NCBI GenBank assembly: GCA_022562615.1
Contig: JADFOW010000008.1
Coordinates: forward strand, 1-33,049
DNA: 33,049 nt
Reading direction: 5' to 3'
DNA from: Nitrososphaerota archaeon
GTDB taxonomy: Archaea; Thermoproteota; Nitrososphaeria; Nitrososphaerales; Nitrosopumilaceae
Within the stretch, counting starts at the first letter, position 1. Each line of letters starts with the position of its first letter. Under the pieces are notes generated by a model. It did no database searches, was not told the DNA's origin, and worked only from the letters and a program-made list of their open reading frames with translations. A program made the position numbers and the translations under genes. This document shows positions 18,428 through 27,709 of this stretch, piece by piece.

Positions 18428-18976
18428 ATGATTCATGAGGTGGAAGTATCCAATTTAATGTTCAACAAGATTTCTAATGAACAAAAAAATTTTAATAAAT
18501 ACAACATTAACGTCGAGCTCGAAGAAGAATCAAGTGATGATGAAAAAACAATTCTTAAATATTCTCTCGATTTAACCTCAAATCCTAAAAATGCTGTCAT
18601 TAACATTAGTGGAAATACTACATTAAGTGGAGATCCTTCAGAAATTGAAAAATTCCTAAAACAAGAGGATGAAAAAACTCCAGAGGTCGTATCTTTAATC
18701 TACCAAGAACTATTTCCTTTAATGTATATTATTTCCAAAACTATGAAAATCCCTTCACCATCTCATACGCTATCTCAAAACATAATTGGAGAGCCAGAAG
18801 ATCATAGTGAGAAATCTGAGACAACTAATGAAGAATCATCAGAGACACCAAATGAAAGTAATGACGAGAAGATGGATGAGTCCAGTAAGCCAATGAAAGA
18901 GTCACAAGAAGCTGAGATTAAAAAAGATGAGGAACCAGATGTGTCAGAGAAACAAAATAGCGAAAATGAATCGTAA
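18428..18976 (+). CDS. Hypothetical protein: beta-rich N-terminal domain (possibly SecB-like) plus acidic disordered tail
   Basis: VELEEESSDDEKTILKYSLDLTSNPKNAVINISGNTTLSGD...; tail from about aa 120 is E/S/K-rich. Confidence 0.6.
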   Translation: MIHEVEVSNLMFNKISNEQKNFNKYNINVELEEESSDDEKTILKYSLDLTSNPKNAVINISGNTTLSGDPSEIEKFLKQEDEKTPEVVSLIYQELFPLMYIISKTMKIPSPSHTLSQNIIGEPEDHSEKSETTNEESSETPNESNDEKMDESSKPMKESQEAEIKKDEEPDVSEKQNSENES

Positions 18977-18985
18977 TGATTAGAA

Positions 18986-20545
18986 TTGCAACAAACATTT
19001 CTTGATATAATTTATAAAATTTTTTATGATACTTCACAAAGAGATATCACTGATGTTCGGTTACTTTTATCTGAAAAATTTTCTTTTCCTTCAATAGAGT
19101 TTGAACCAAAAATAGAAGTAAAAATTCCAATCCCAAAAAAAACAGATAATGGGATTACGTATTCAGGTTATTATTTTAATGATTCACCACAAGAACAAAT
19201 TGTAGTGTGGGGTCTTTTCCTAGCAACAGTGTATCATCTTGCTGCCCATGTTGCTGTTTCAGATTACTCCTTGTATAGCAATTGGGTTAGAAACAAAACT
19301 CCAAGAATTTTTTGGAAAGTCATTGATTTTATCGAAGATGATGCCGTAAAACGATATCTTTCGTCAACCAATCCAGATGTCTGGGAAAACATTTCGGAAA
19401 TTAGTCACAAACAACCAAAATACAATAAATTTAATAAAATGGAATCCAGGTACGCACTAAAGGTAGGCTCCAAAACAATAGATGGTATCAAACAAGAAAT
19501 GAATAAAGAGCCTCTTCTATGTTTTGATAAAAAGCACCAAAATAATTTGCTTGGTTGGGCCTCAGAATTATACAAAAATCAACAAATGTTGTATGAAGTT
19601 GCTCCCGACTATTACGAACAACGTAATCTCAATCAATTATTAGTCTTTAAAAAAAATAATATTGAATTTTCACCTTCGGGAAAATTTCAAACCACTATTA
19701 AAAAATTAAATTTCTTATATTATGAAGAAAAAGAAAGGCTTAGAAATATTTTACATAAAATTCGTAAGGATGTATTTGGATTAAATTTTGAAGAAATAAT
19801 TCTACCGACTGAGGACATTTATGAATATTTTAAACTTAAAGAAAAAAATAAAAAAATGATAAAAAAGATCAGAGAACAAATTAGAAGTGTTTATAACAAC
19901 TCAGAAGATCCTCAAACAAATTTTTATGGTGAAATAGACATGGAACTAGCAATTCAAGCTATTGCAAGTAATAGTGAAAAATATGCAGAAGTCTTTAACA
20001 AAACAGAAGAGCAAAGAATTGAAGAGACATGGAGTATATTGATTGATAACAGTGCGAGTTTAAGGTTACGATTTAAACAAGTCAAGGATTTTATGCTTTG
20101 TCTTGCCGAAGCCTCTGAAGAATTAACAGGACCCTCGGGCTCATGGGGTCTTTATAGTTATGATCAAAAATTTTCTATTTTAAAAGACCATAAAGGAAAA
20201 TACAATCAAGATGTAAAAGCAAGGATCGGGGGTTTGTATAGTGGAGGACTATCATACACTCCTGATGCCATTTTACTAGCTGGAAGAATGCTTGCAAGAA
20301 CTCCAGCAGATATAAAACATCTTTTTGTGTTTACTGATGATTATCCAACTGGAGTGTGGAATTATGATAAAAAAGTCTACCTTGCAATCAAGGAAACAGA
20401 AAGAACTGGAATAGAGGTAATAGGGATTGGTCTATCGTCAAACATTACAAAATATTTTACAGAGTCATGTTGGGGGACAGATATTAGAGATTTGGTAGAC
20501 AAATTTGTTAAAATATATCGCAGAAACTCTTCAAAATTCGTGTGA
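18986..20545 (+). CDS. vWA-domain protein (CobT/NorD/CbbO-like MoxR partner)
   Basis: MIDAS-like DNSAS, GGLSYTPDA and FTDDYPTG; N-terminal HLAAH and FIEDDAVKRYL resemble the CobT/NorD-type layout; frame start at 18986 is non-ATG in the track. Confidence 0.8.
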   Translation: MQQTFLDIIYKIFYDTSQRDITDVRLLLSEKFSFPSIEFEPKIEVKIPIPKKTDNGITYSGYYFNDSPQEQIVVWGLFLATVYHLAAHVAVSDYSLYSNWVRNKTPRIFWKVIDFIEDDAVKRYLSSTNPDVWENISEISHKQPKYNKFNKMESRYALKVGSKTIDGIKQEMNKEPLLCFDKKHQNNLLGWASELYKNQQMLYEVAPDYYEQRNLNQLLVFKKNNIEFSPSGKFQTTIKKLNFLYYEEKERLRNILHKIRKDVFGLNFEEIILPTEDIYEYFKLKEKNKKMIKKIREQIRSVYNNSEDPQTNFYGEIDMELAIQAIASNSEKYAEVFNKTEEQRIEETWSILIDNSASLRLRFKQVKDFMLCLAEASEELTGPSGSWGLYSYDQKFSILKDHKGKYNQDVKARIGGLYSGGLSYTPDAILLAGRMLARTPADIKHLFVFTDDYPTGVWNYDKKVYLAIKETERTGIEVIGIGLSSNITKYFTESCWGTDIRDLVDKFVKIYRRNSSKFV

Positions 20546-20713
20546 TTTTATTCCTTTATTTTTATAAATTTAAAAAGGATTTATTGATTTTTCATTAATA
20601 TAGTAAAATTTTACTAGAAATTTCAAAAAGCCTTTAGGCACAGTATGATATTGTCTGTCCAAAAATGTTACACATCAGATCCTATAACCTCGCTAGGTGT
20701 TTTTTTGTTAATA

Positions 20714-21361
20714 ATGAAAAACCACGTTTTCACAAAGAGAAAAGGTCTCAGTACAGTACTTACGACTGTAATTATCCTGGTGGCTTCCGTAGTTCTCGGA
20801 TCTGGTGTTGTATTGTATGGAACAAGTATGTTCCAAACAGTAGCCCAACAAGAGAGTATCGAGGTGCAGGGAATTCAGATCTGGGTAAATGCTACTGATC
20901 CATTAGGTGATGCGTGGGGAGCAGCAGGTGTTAGAAACAACGGTGATAAGATCTTATCTGTCGATACCATTCGAATCAAAGGTGTAACTGTGCCTTTTTC
21001 AAGTTGGTATATTGATGTTGATCAAACTAGAGTAACTGTAGAAAACTACCAAAGTACTTTCGTTCATGAAGGTACTGGTGGTGTAGGAACTATAATGAAC
21101 GACTCTCCAGTTGTAACAACTGCATGTACAACCGCAGGAACAACCTTGACCATTGATTTGGATGCATCAGGCACATTGCCCACTCTCTGTTTAGTACAGG
21201 GTTCAGGCCCAGTTGGACTTAACCCAGGTGAGAGAGTGATTATTTACTTCCAAATACCACAAGAGAAAATAACAACTCTTGATGCAGGTGCTTCAACAAC
21301 GTTGAACATATTTGCAGGAGAGGCAGGCGCTCCCCTTAGCGTAATCATCGCAAACCCATAG
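20714..21361 (+). CDS. Major pilin/archaellin-like protein
   Basis: From Met at 20714: MKNHVFTKRKGLSTVLTTVIILVASVVLGSGVVLYGTSMFQTVAQQESI; Gly/Thr-rich extracellular domain. Confidence 0.85.
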   Translation: MKNHVFTKRKGLSTVLTTVIILVASVVLGSGVVLYGTSMFQTVAQQESIEVQGIQIWVNATDPLGDAWGAAGVRNNGDKILSVDTIRIKGVTVPFSSWYIDVDQTRVTVENYQSTFVHEGTGGVGTIMNDSPVVTTACTTAGTTLTIDLDASGTLPTLCLVQGSGPVGLNPGERVIIYFQIPQEKITTLDAGASTTLNIFAGEAGAPLSVIIANP

Positions 21362-21368
21362 GGAGAGT

Positions 21369-21408
21369 GTTTTTTTTATATCTCTCTTTATTTTTCTTTT
21401 TTATTTTG
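21369..21408 (+). terminator. T-rich tract, candidate archaeal terminator/attenuator between pilin and ATPase genes
   Basis: gtttttttt atatctctctttatttttcttttttatttt directly after the pilin stop. Confidence 0.45.
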
Positions 21409-21419
21409 GAGAATAAAAA

Positions 21420-22970
21420 ATGAAATCAGTAAACGAGAATCAAATAGAATTAGGAGATATTCTTAGCAAAGAACTTTTAGATGAAAGTACCATCAATGAG
21501 ATTTCAAATCAATTTCAAGTAGTAAAAGAATATCCGCTAAATGCACCTTTTAGTTATGCTAAAATTCTATATGATGAAAAAAATTCATATTTTCAGTATT
21601 TTGTAGATGAAATAAAGTTAAATTTGGACGAAGAGCGAATTTACAAAGATCTCTATACATTTGTTGAACAAAGTTTAGATTCACTAGAGCCTACAAAAGA
21701 AAAACAATTTGACGCTCACTTAAATGATGTAATAAAAAAAAATGAAGGATTTTTTATTTCTAATCCCGTAGCAAGCATGGAGAAAGTCAAATATTTTCTA
21801 AAAAAAGATATTATGGGTTATGGGGAAATTGATGCTTTAATGCATGACCCAAACATCGAAGATATTAGTTGTAGTGGTCCTAATATTCCATTATATGTTT
21901 GGCATAGAAATTATGATAGTATATCTTCAAATATTTCATTTGAATCACATCAAAAATTAAATTCGTTTGTTACAAGAATTGTTTTCAAATCTGGAAAACA
22001 TGTGAGTATAGCGCATCCTATTTCTGACCTTGCTCTAACTGGAAATCACAGAATTTCAGTTTTGTACCAAAAAGAGATTACTCCTAGAGGAACTAGTTTC
22101 ACCATACGAAAATTCAAACAAGATCCTTACACAATTATAGATCTTATAGGGTTTGGTACATTCGATCTTGAAACAGCAGCATATCTTTGGATGATGATTG
22201 AAGCAAAAATGTCAATAATGATAATTGGTTCCACAGGTAGCGGAAAAACAACCATACTTAATGCAATTGCCGGTCTAGTAAGTGAAAATGATAAAATATT
22301 TTCCGTGGAAGATGTTGCGGAAATCAATCTTCCTCACGATAACTGGTTTTCATTAATTTCAAGGTCTGGATATGGACCAAACGATGAGGGAGAAATAGGG
22401 TTGTACGAATTAATCAAATCAGGAGTCAGACATAGGCCAGATTATTTCATTGTTGGTGAGATCAGAGGCTCAGAGGCGTATGTCATGTTCCAAGCAATGG
22501 CTACAGGTCATGGTGGTCTATCAACCATGCACGCCGATAGTTTTGAGTCTGCAAGTAAAAGATTACAGCAAAAACCAATGAACATACCACCAGCTTATCT
22601 CTCTTTGATGAATTGTGCCCTTGTCATAAAGAGGGTAAAAGACAAAGCAACAGGTAAAAGTATGAGACGCGCAATATCTATTGAAGAAATTTCAAGCAGC
22701 TCCCCCCCATATTCAGTTATAAAGTGGGATCCCAAATCAGATTATTTTGAGCATTCGTTCGAAGCAAGTAAAAACCTTAAAAAAATTTCTGAACAAACAG
22801 GTGACGAATTTAACGAGGTGATAAAAGAACACCTTAGAAGAACAAAAATTTTCAAATGGATGTCATCGAACAATATTCGCGAACATAGAGCAGTAACAGA
22901 AATGATCAGAAAATACTACAATGATCCCAAATCAGTTCTAAAAAAAGTCAATTATGGTGATGAATTATAA
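21420..22970 (+). CDS. Type II/IV secretion-type ATPase (ArlI/FlaI/TadA-like)
   Basis: Walker A IIGSTGSGKTTILNAIAGL; VGEIRGSEAYVMFQAMATGHGGLSTMHAD; RBS-like GGAG upstream. Confidence 0.93.
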   Translation: MKSVNENQIELGDILSKELLDESTINEISNQFQVVKEYPLNAPFSYAKILYDEKNSYFQYFVDEIKLNLDEERIYKDLYTFVEQSLDSLEPTKEKQFDAHLNDVIKKNEGFFISNPVASMEKVKYFLKKDIMGYGEIDALMHDPNIEDISCSGPNIPLYVWHRNYDSISSNISFESHQKLNSFVTRIVFKSGKHVSIAHPISDLALTGNHRISVLYQKEITPRGTSFTIRKFKQDPYTIIDLIGFGTFDLETAAYLWMMIEAKMSIMIIGSTGSGKTTILNAIAGLVSENDKIFSVEDVAEINLPHDNWFSLISRSGYGPNDEGEIGLYELIKSGVRHRPDYFIVGEIRGSEAYVMFQAMATGHGGLSTMHADSFESASKRLQQKPMNIPPAYLSLMNCALVIKRVKDKATGKSMRRAISIEEISSSSPPYSVIKWDPKSDYFEHSFEASKNLKKISEQTGDEFNEVIKEHLRRTKIFKWMSSNNIREHRAVTEMIRKYYNDPKSVLKKVNYGDEL

Positions 22971-24409
22971 TGTTATCGATTAGCCAGATTAAAGAAAAAG
23001 GATTTGAGCGCAAGCAAGGAAAAAAAATAAACAAAGAATTACCTTACTTTATCACACTAGTAACCCTGCTTAGCAGTGCAGGAATTGGACCGTATTTTAT
23101 GCTGCAACGAATAAAATCCATGGAATTGATTCCTACAATAAAAAATGAAACTCATAAAATGCTAAACCGTATTGATCTGTTAGGGGTCGATCCTTTAGAG
23201 GTAATGCGTAAAGTAAGAACACATTCTAGTTCAAAGGCATTGGGTGAATTTTTTGATGGTTATGTATCAACTGTAGAAAGTGGTGGAAATATAGTAAATT
23301 ATCTTAAAAGTAAAATGAAAACCATTTTTGATAGACATGCTGAATCACAAAAACAAGAAGTTGTCAAGTTAGGTGCCCTTGTAGAGGCATACATGACCAT
23401 TCAAGTTGTTTTGTTGGCAGTGTATATTATCGGTGCAGCTGTTATTTCAGACCCATTTGCAGCCTCTACATCCGGAATTAGTACTGAAGTGATATTTCTG
23501 GTTCTAACACCTGTAATAGCTGTTATATTTCTTTTCGCTGCCAATAACAACTCTCTCGTAAAGAGTCCTGAAGTGGACATGAAAAAAATCATCATGTTTG
23601 CAGCCCCCGGATTGATAATAAGTGGGATTGTAATTGGATTAAATTTGCTGCCTGATCCTTCAATGGACCCTTATCTGTTAGGTGGTGCTCTCATAGCATC
23701 TTCAATTCTTCCCACAATTTATTTCAAAAAATCCTATGCAAAAAATATAGCCGCAGAAGATTCCACCCCAAAAATACTTCGAACTATTTCAGAAGCTCGT
23801 AAGACCGGGATGAGTCCTGAAAGGAGTGTCATACATGCATGCAAAAGAAAAGAATATGGCTTGTTTAATTCAGTGGCAAATGGAATTGCAAATAAAATCG
23901 AATGGGGTGTTGATTTTAAAACAATTTTCCAGTATTTACAAAAAGAGGTTCAAGCTTTTAATGTCTTGATTAGTTTCAATATATTATTTGAGTTAATTTC
24001 AGCAGGTGGGGGAAACCCAGAGACACTTGATTCACTGACGGAGACTAGTGAAAGAATGCACGAAATTCAAAAGGAAAAACGAGATCTGTTAATGCCCTAC
24101 TTGTTCGTTGGTTTTATTTTAATGGGAACTACTGGATTTACTACTTTGCTGGTCATTGATTCATTTGGGGATGTTGCCCAACAAAGTCAGAATATATCAA
24201 ATATTGAAGTAGAGATTACAGGATCCACATTAGGTTTATTCCCCCTTATTGTGCTCATTCAATCTTGGACCGCTGGATTATTCTTAGGACGAGTGATAAA
24301 GGGTGCGTTCTCAGGTGGATTTTTCTACTCCATACTTCTAGTAATAATGACTTTGATTGGAATTACATTAGTTCAATTTTCAATAATCGATGTAAATTCA
24401 CTATTCTAG
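22970..24409 (+). CDS. Type II secretion F-domain membrane protein (ArlJ/FlaJ/TadC-like)
   Basis: Multiple TM segments and T2SSF-like repeats; 1-bp overlap (TAATG) with the ATPase gene. Confidence 0.88.
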   Translation: MLSISQIKEKGFERKQGKKINKELPYFITLVTLLSSAGIGPYFMLQRIKSMELIPTIKNETHKMLNRIDLLGVDPLEVMRKVRTHSSSKALGEFFDGYVSTVESGGNIVNYLKSKMKTIFDRHAESQKQEVVKLGALVEAYMTIQVVLLAVYIIGAAVISDPFAASTSGISTEVIFLVLTPVIAVIFLFAANNNSLVKSPEVDMKKIIMFAAPGLIISGIVIGLNLLPDPSMDPYLLGGALIASSILPTIYFKKSYAKNIAAEDSTPKILRTISEARKTGMSPERSVIHACKRKEYGLFNSVANGIANKIEWGVDFKTIFQYLQKEVQAFNVLISFNILFELISAGGGNPETLDSLTETSERMHEIQKEKRDLLMPYLFVGFILMGTTGFTTLLVIDSFGDVAQQSQNISNIEVEITGSTLGLFPLIVLIQSWTAGLFLGRVIKGAFSGGFFYSILLVIMTLIGITLVQFSIIDVNSLF

Positions 24410-24477
24410 TCACGGCTAGATGTATCATTAAATGTCATACAGCGTCTTATATCGATTCTTAAGTAATTTTTCATGTA

Positions 24478-26934
24478 TTGAAAACTGTATTACTCTTACT
24501 GTTGATTGTAGCTACTATAGTTACACCTAACGCGTATGGACAAGAACCTAAAAATTTTGGATATAAACTTTTACCAGAAAAACTTGTTGAAGGAACAGAA
24601 GGCATTTTACAAATATATGGACTACAAAAAAATATTCCCATCCCAAATGCCATTGAGAATTTGATAGTAACTTCTTCAGATCAAAGCATTGTTAAAATTT
24701 TAGAATTGTCCATAGATAAAGATACTTCAATTATCTCAGTAAGAATTCAAGCAAATGATTCAGGTAATGCAGATATTGCAATAGCTGCTCCTGGTTTTAA
24801 ATCCGAAGAATTTTCCACAATTGTATATGATATTAAACAAGGAGAACAGCAATTACTTGTAAAAACCGTTCCTGATACTTTTACAATAAATGGTCCCACA
24901 AAAGGTTATTTCTCAGTGGAGTTGGCAGATATAGATTCTAATCCAACCTTCGCAAAAAAAGATACAATTATTTCTATCACTGCTTCTAATTCTGAAATTG
25001 TTACACTCTATCAAAAAGAAATTACCATAAATCAAGGAGAGTATTTTGCGATAGGTGAATTTAAGGTAAACAAACCAGGGGAAGTGACCATTTATGCTGA
25101 AAATCCAAATACTGATTCTGGTAGCAGTAAAATCACAGTTATTGGAGCAACGGCAGAGGGTGAAGAAAATTATAAAATTCAGCTATATGTAATACCAGAA
25201 AAAATTAGTAACTTTGCAACATCTAGTACCTTTGTCATCGTTCAATTGCAAGGAGCAGATGGTTCCCCAATAAAGGCCACACATCTTATCCCTGTTTCTT
25301 TGAAAGTAGATTATGCTAAGGCCATATTTAACGACAGACGAACAACAGAAATAAGCACTATTGATTCCTTAGTAATTCCCCCTGGGTCTTCAGTTGGATA
25401 TGCCAAACTATCAGTCATTGCAGGATTAGAAGAAACATACAAGGTAAGTATTTCTGCTGAAGACTATCTCGTTTCAGATTCAGAAGAATTTAAGACTGTT
25501 TTAACGCCTGATTTAAACAATCCATTGACAAAATTCAAAACAATTCCATTGTTAGCTTCAGGTACAGAGCAGTTAATCGGAGTTTTATATCCTGCAGATA
25601 AGAATGGAGTTTCTCTAATAAACTTGAAAACAGTTGAAACAGAAATTAATTCTTCGGACAGGGAGGCTTTGGCAATATCCGATGATAGAATGGAGACAGG
25701 TTCGGGTGCAAAATTAATTTTCGGAAAGCTAGGTCAAACAAAACTAGACAGATTAGAAATTACCGTAATAGGTGAAGAAAAAGAGACAGTTTTTCCAATA
25801 GTATATGGTCCGAAAAGAGTAGAGCTCGGATTGGTGTCTGAACCATTAATTTCCAAGGTAATGCCTGGAACTGATTTTCCAATGATGGTTTATTTGACTG
25901 ATAGTGATGATGCAAGCTGGTATTTTCCAGACACATCAAATGTGGTTATGGGTCCAAATGAGTTTGTAAAAACATTTGTGCAAACTATTAGTGAAGGTCA
26001 ATCAATAGTTATGTTGAATTCACATTCAATTAAAGAGGGAAAAACAATTCTTGACTTTGAAGTAAATGAATTTACAACTACGTTGGATTTGGATACAGGA
26101 ATTTCTAAACCCTCAATGGTGGAATTGGCATATCCAGATCACTTGTTATCCGGGATGAAAAACATTTTATCATTACAAATACTAGATGATGAGGGAAACC
26201 CAATTTTTGCAAATAAAGATATAGAATTTAGAATAGCTGCAAGTGATGACACAATTGAAATGCCCCAAACAGTAATAATTAAAAAAGCAACGTATAGTTC
26301 ATTTTTTGATATAATTCCCAGACAAACAATTGAGACAGAAATCTCAGTGCTTGCAAGCGATTTTCCACTAACAAAATTTAAACTTTTCACTGTTGAAACA
26401 AAACCATCGTTAATCATCTCAACTGTGAATTCCATTTCTCCAGGAGAATCGTTTGATTTAGTATTAGATGTCAAAATTTTAGATGTCCCTCTTAGCGACA
26501 TAAAAGTAAATTGGGATATTCAAGGTGCGCAAATTCAAGAAATATCCGAAACTACAGACAATAGTGGAAAAATTAAACTCACTTTAATTGCAGATGATGC
26601 TGACAGGATTAAAGTAAAGGCGATTACCTCTGATTTTAATCAAATAACAGCCTCAAAAGAGATCCAAATAACTAAACCTGGTGAAACATCTTCTGAAATT
26701 TCTGGAAGTGGTGGGAATTTACTTGAAAATAACCTGGGATTTATTCTAATTCCCGTAGTAATAATTGGAATTGCTGTGTTGATTAGAAAAAAGAATTTAC
26801 TTGAGCCCATATCTGATAGATTCCCTGTAGTTGAAAGTGTTCTTAACCGGTTTGGTGAGATATTTGAACGGCTAGGAATTTTGGAAAGGCTTGAAACAAT
26901 CAAAGAAAAAATCCCTGTTATTAAAAACAGATAA
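24478..26934 (+). CDS. Large secreted, membrane-anchored protein with Ig-like/beta-sandwich repeats
   Basis: N-terminal LLLLLIVATIVTPNAYGQ signal; repeated beta-rich segments; C-terminal TM GFILIPVVIIGIAVLIRKK; TTG start in the track. Confidence 0.75.
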   Translation: MKTVLLLLLIVATIVTPNAYGQEPKNFGYKLLPEKLVEGTEGILQIYGLQKNIPIPNAIENLIVTSSDQSIVKILELSIDKDTSIISVRIQANDSGNADIAIAAPGFKSEEFSTIVYDIKQGEQQLLVKTVPDTFTINGPTKGYFSVELADIDSNPTFAKKDTIISITASNSEIVTLYQKEITINQGEYFAIGEFKVNKPGEVTIYAENPNTDSGSSKITVIGATAEGEENYKIQLYVIPEKISNFATSSTFVIVQLQGADGSPIKATHLIPVSLKVDYAKAIFNDRRTTEISTIDSLVIPPGSSVGYAKLSVIAGLEETYKVSISAEDYLVSDSEEFKTVLTPDLNNPLTKFKTIPLLASGTEQLIGVLYPADKNGVSLINLKTVETEINSSDREALAISDDRMETGSGAKLIFGKLGQTKLDRLEITVIGEEKETVFPIVYGPKRVELGLVSEPLISKVMPGTDFPMMVYLTDSDDASWYFPDTSNVVMGPNEFVKTFVQTISEGQSIVMLNSHSIKEGKTILDFEVNEFTTTLDLDTGISKPSMVELAYPDHLLSGMKNILSLQILDDEGNPIFANKDIEFRIAASDDTIEMPQTVIIKKATYSSFFDIIPRQTIETEISVLASDFPLTKFKLFTVETKPSLIISTVNSISPGESFDLVLDVKILDVPLSDIKVNWDIQGAQIQEISETTDNSGKIKLTLIADDADRIKVKAITSDFNQITASKEIQITKPGETSSEISGSGGNLLENNLGFILIPVVIIGIAVLIRKKNLLEPISDRFPVVESVLNRFGEIFERLGILERLETIKEKIPVIKNR

Positions 26935-26953
26935 GTTTTCTGATTAATAAAAA

Positions 26954-27620
26954 TCAGTTACTTAAGACATCAAGGAAATCATCCGTTGATCTATGCGAAG
27001 AAATATTTTTGATATTTTCCTGTAAGGAATTCAATATATTGTCATATGATTCACCCAACAAATCTTTTAAAACTTGTTTTAAAAATTCAGGATTGTCATA
27101 ACAGTCCTCTAGGGTGCTGTTGTAATCTTTTTACAACATTAAAACAATTTTATCAAATTCTTCTAATCCCAGCTCCAAGAATGTATTCTTGATTGCCAAA
27201 GTGGCCATGGTTTTTTTCATCTGTTCTAGAGAGTCTTCTGAAGGCATACACAGCTCAGGGGTTTTTCTTAAAATGTCATCAACATCTATTGGTTCTCTAA
27301 TAACAGTTGATGGTGTTAATCTGTTTAATTCAATTTCTTTTCCAATGCTTAATTTTTCATAAATTACTATTACATTTGTCTCGATATAATATCACGTATT
27401 TTTTTCAAAGCAAAAAGTCCATCATATGTTGGCATCAACATATCTAAAAACAATACATATGGTTTTAATTTTTGAAATAAAAATACCGCCCTTGACCACT
27501 GTATCCTTTTCCTACTACTTGGATTCCATTATTAGTTAACAATTCACTGAATAATTGAATAGTTTCTTTATCGCCATCTATGATTACAGCACGAATTAAC
27601 AGTCTTTTTTTATGCGTATT
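26954..27620 (-). pseudogene. Decayed response regulator: CheY-like receiver plus C-terminal domain shared with the MoxR-like ATPase
   Basis: Minus-strand pieces LIRAVIIDGDKETIQLFSELLTNNGIQVVGKGYSGQ / AVFLFQKLKPYVLFLDMLMPTYDGLFALKKIRDII / ETNVIVIYEKLSIGKEIELNRLTPSTVIREPIDVDDILRKTPE...KIVLML*KDYNSTLEDCYDNPEFLKQVLKDLLGESYDNI...DDFLDVLSN*; two frame changes and one in-frame TAA (27131-27133). Confidence 0.82.
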
Positions 27621-27709
27621 TTATAAAAAGTGTCATAGTTTAGCCTAAAATTGTGTGTCATATTTAGTTACATATTCTTCCTTATGTTACATTTAAAATA
27701 TTACAATTT

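Noticed and set aside
20665-20898. + strand 77-aa ORF over the pilin N-terminus
   Set aside because: Out-of-frame overlap with the pilin, which has a clear class III signal peptide.
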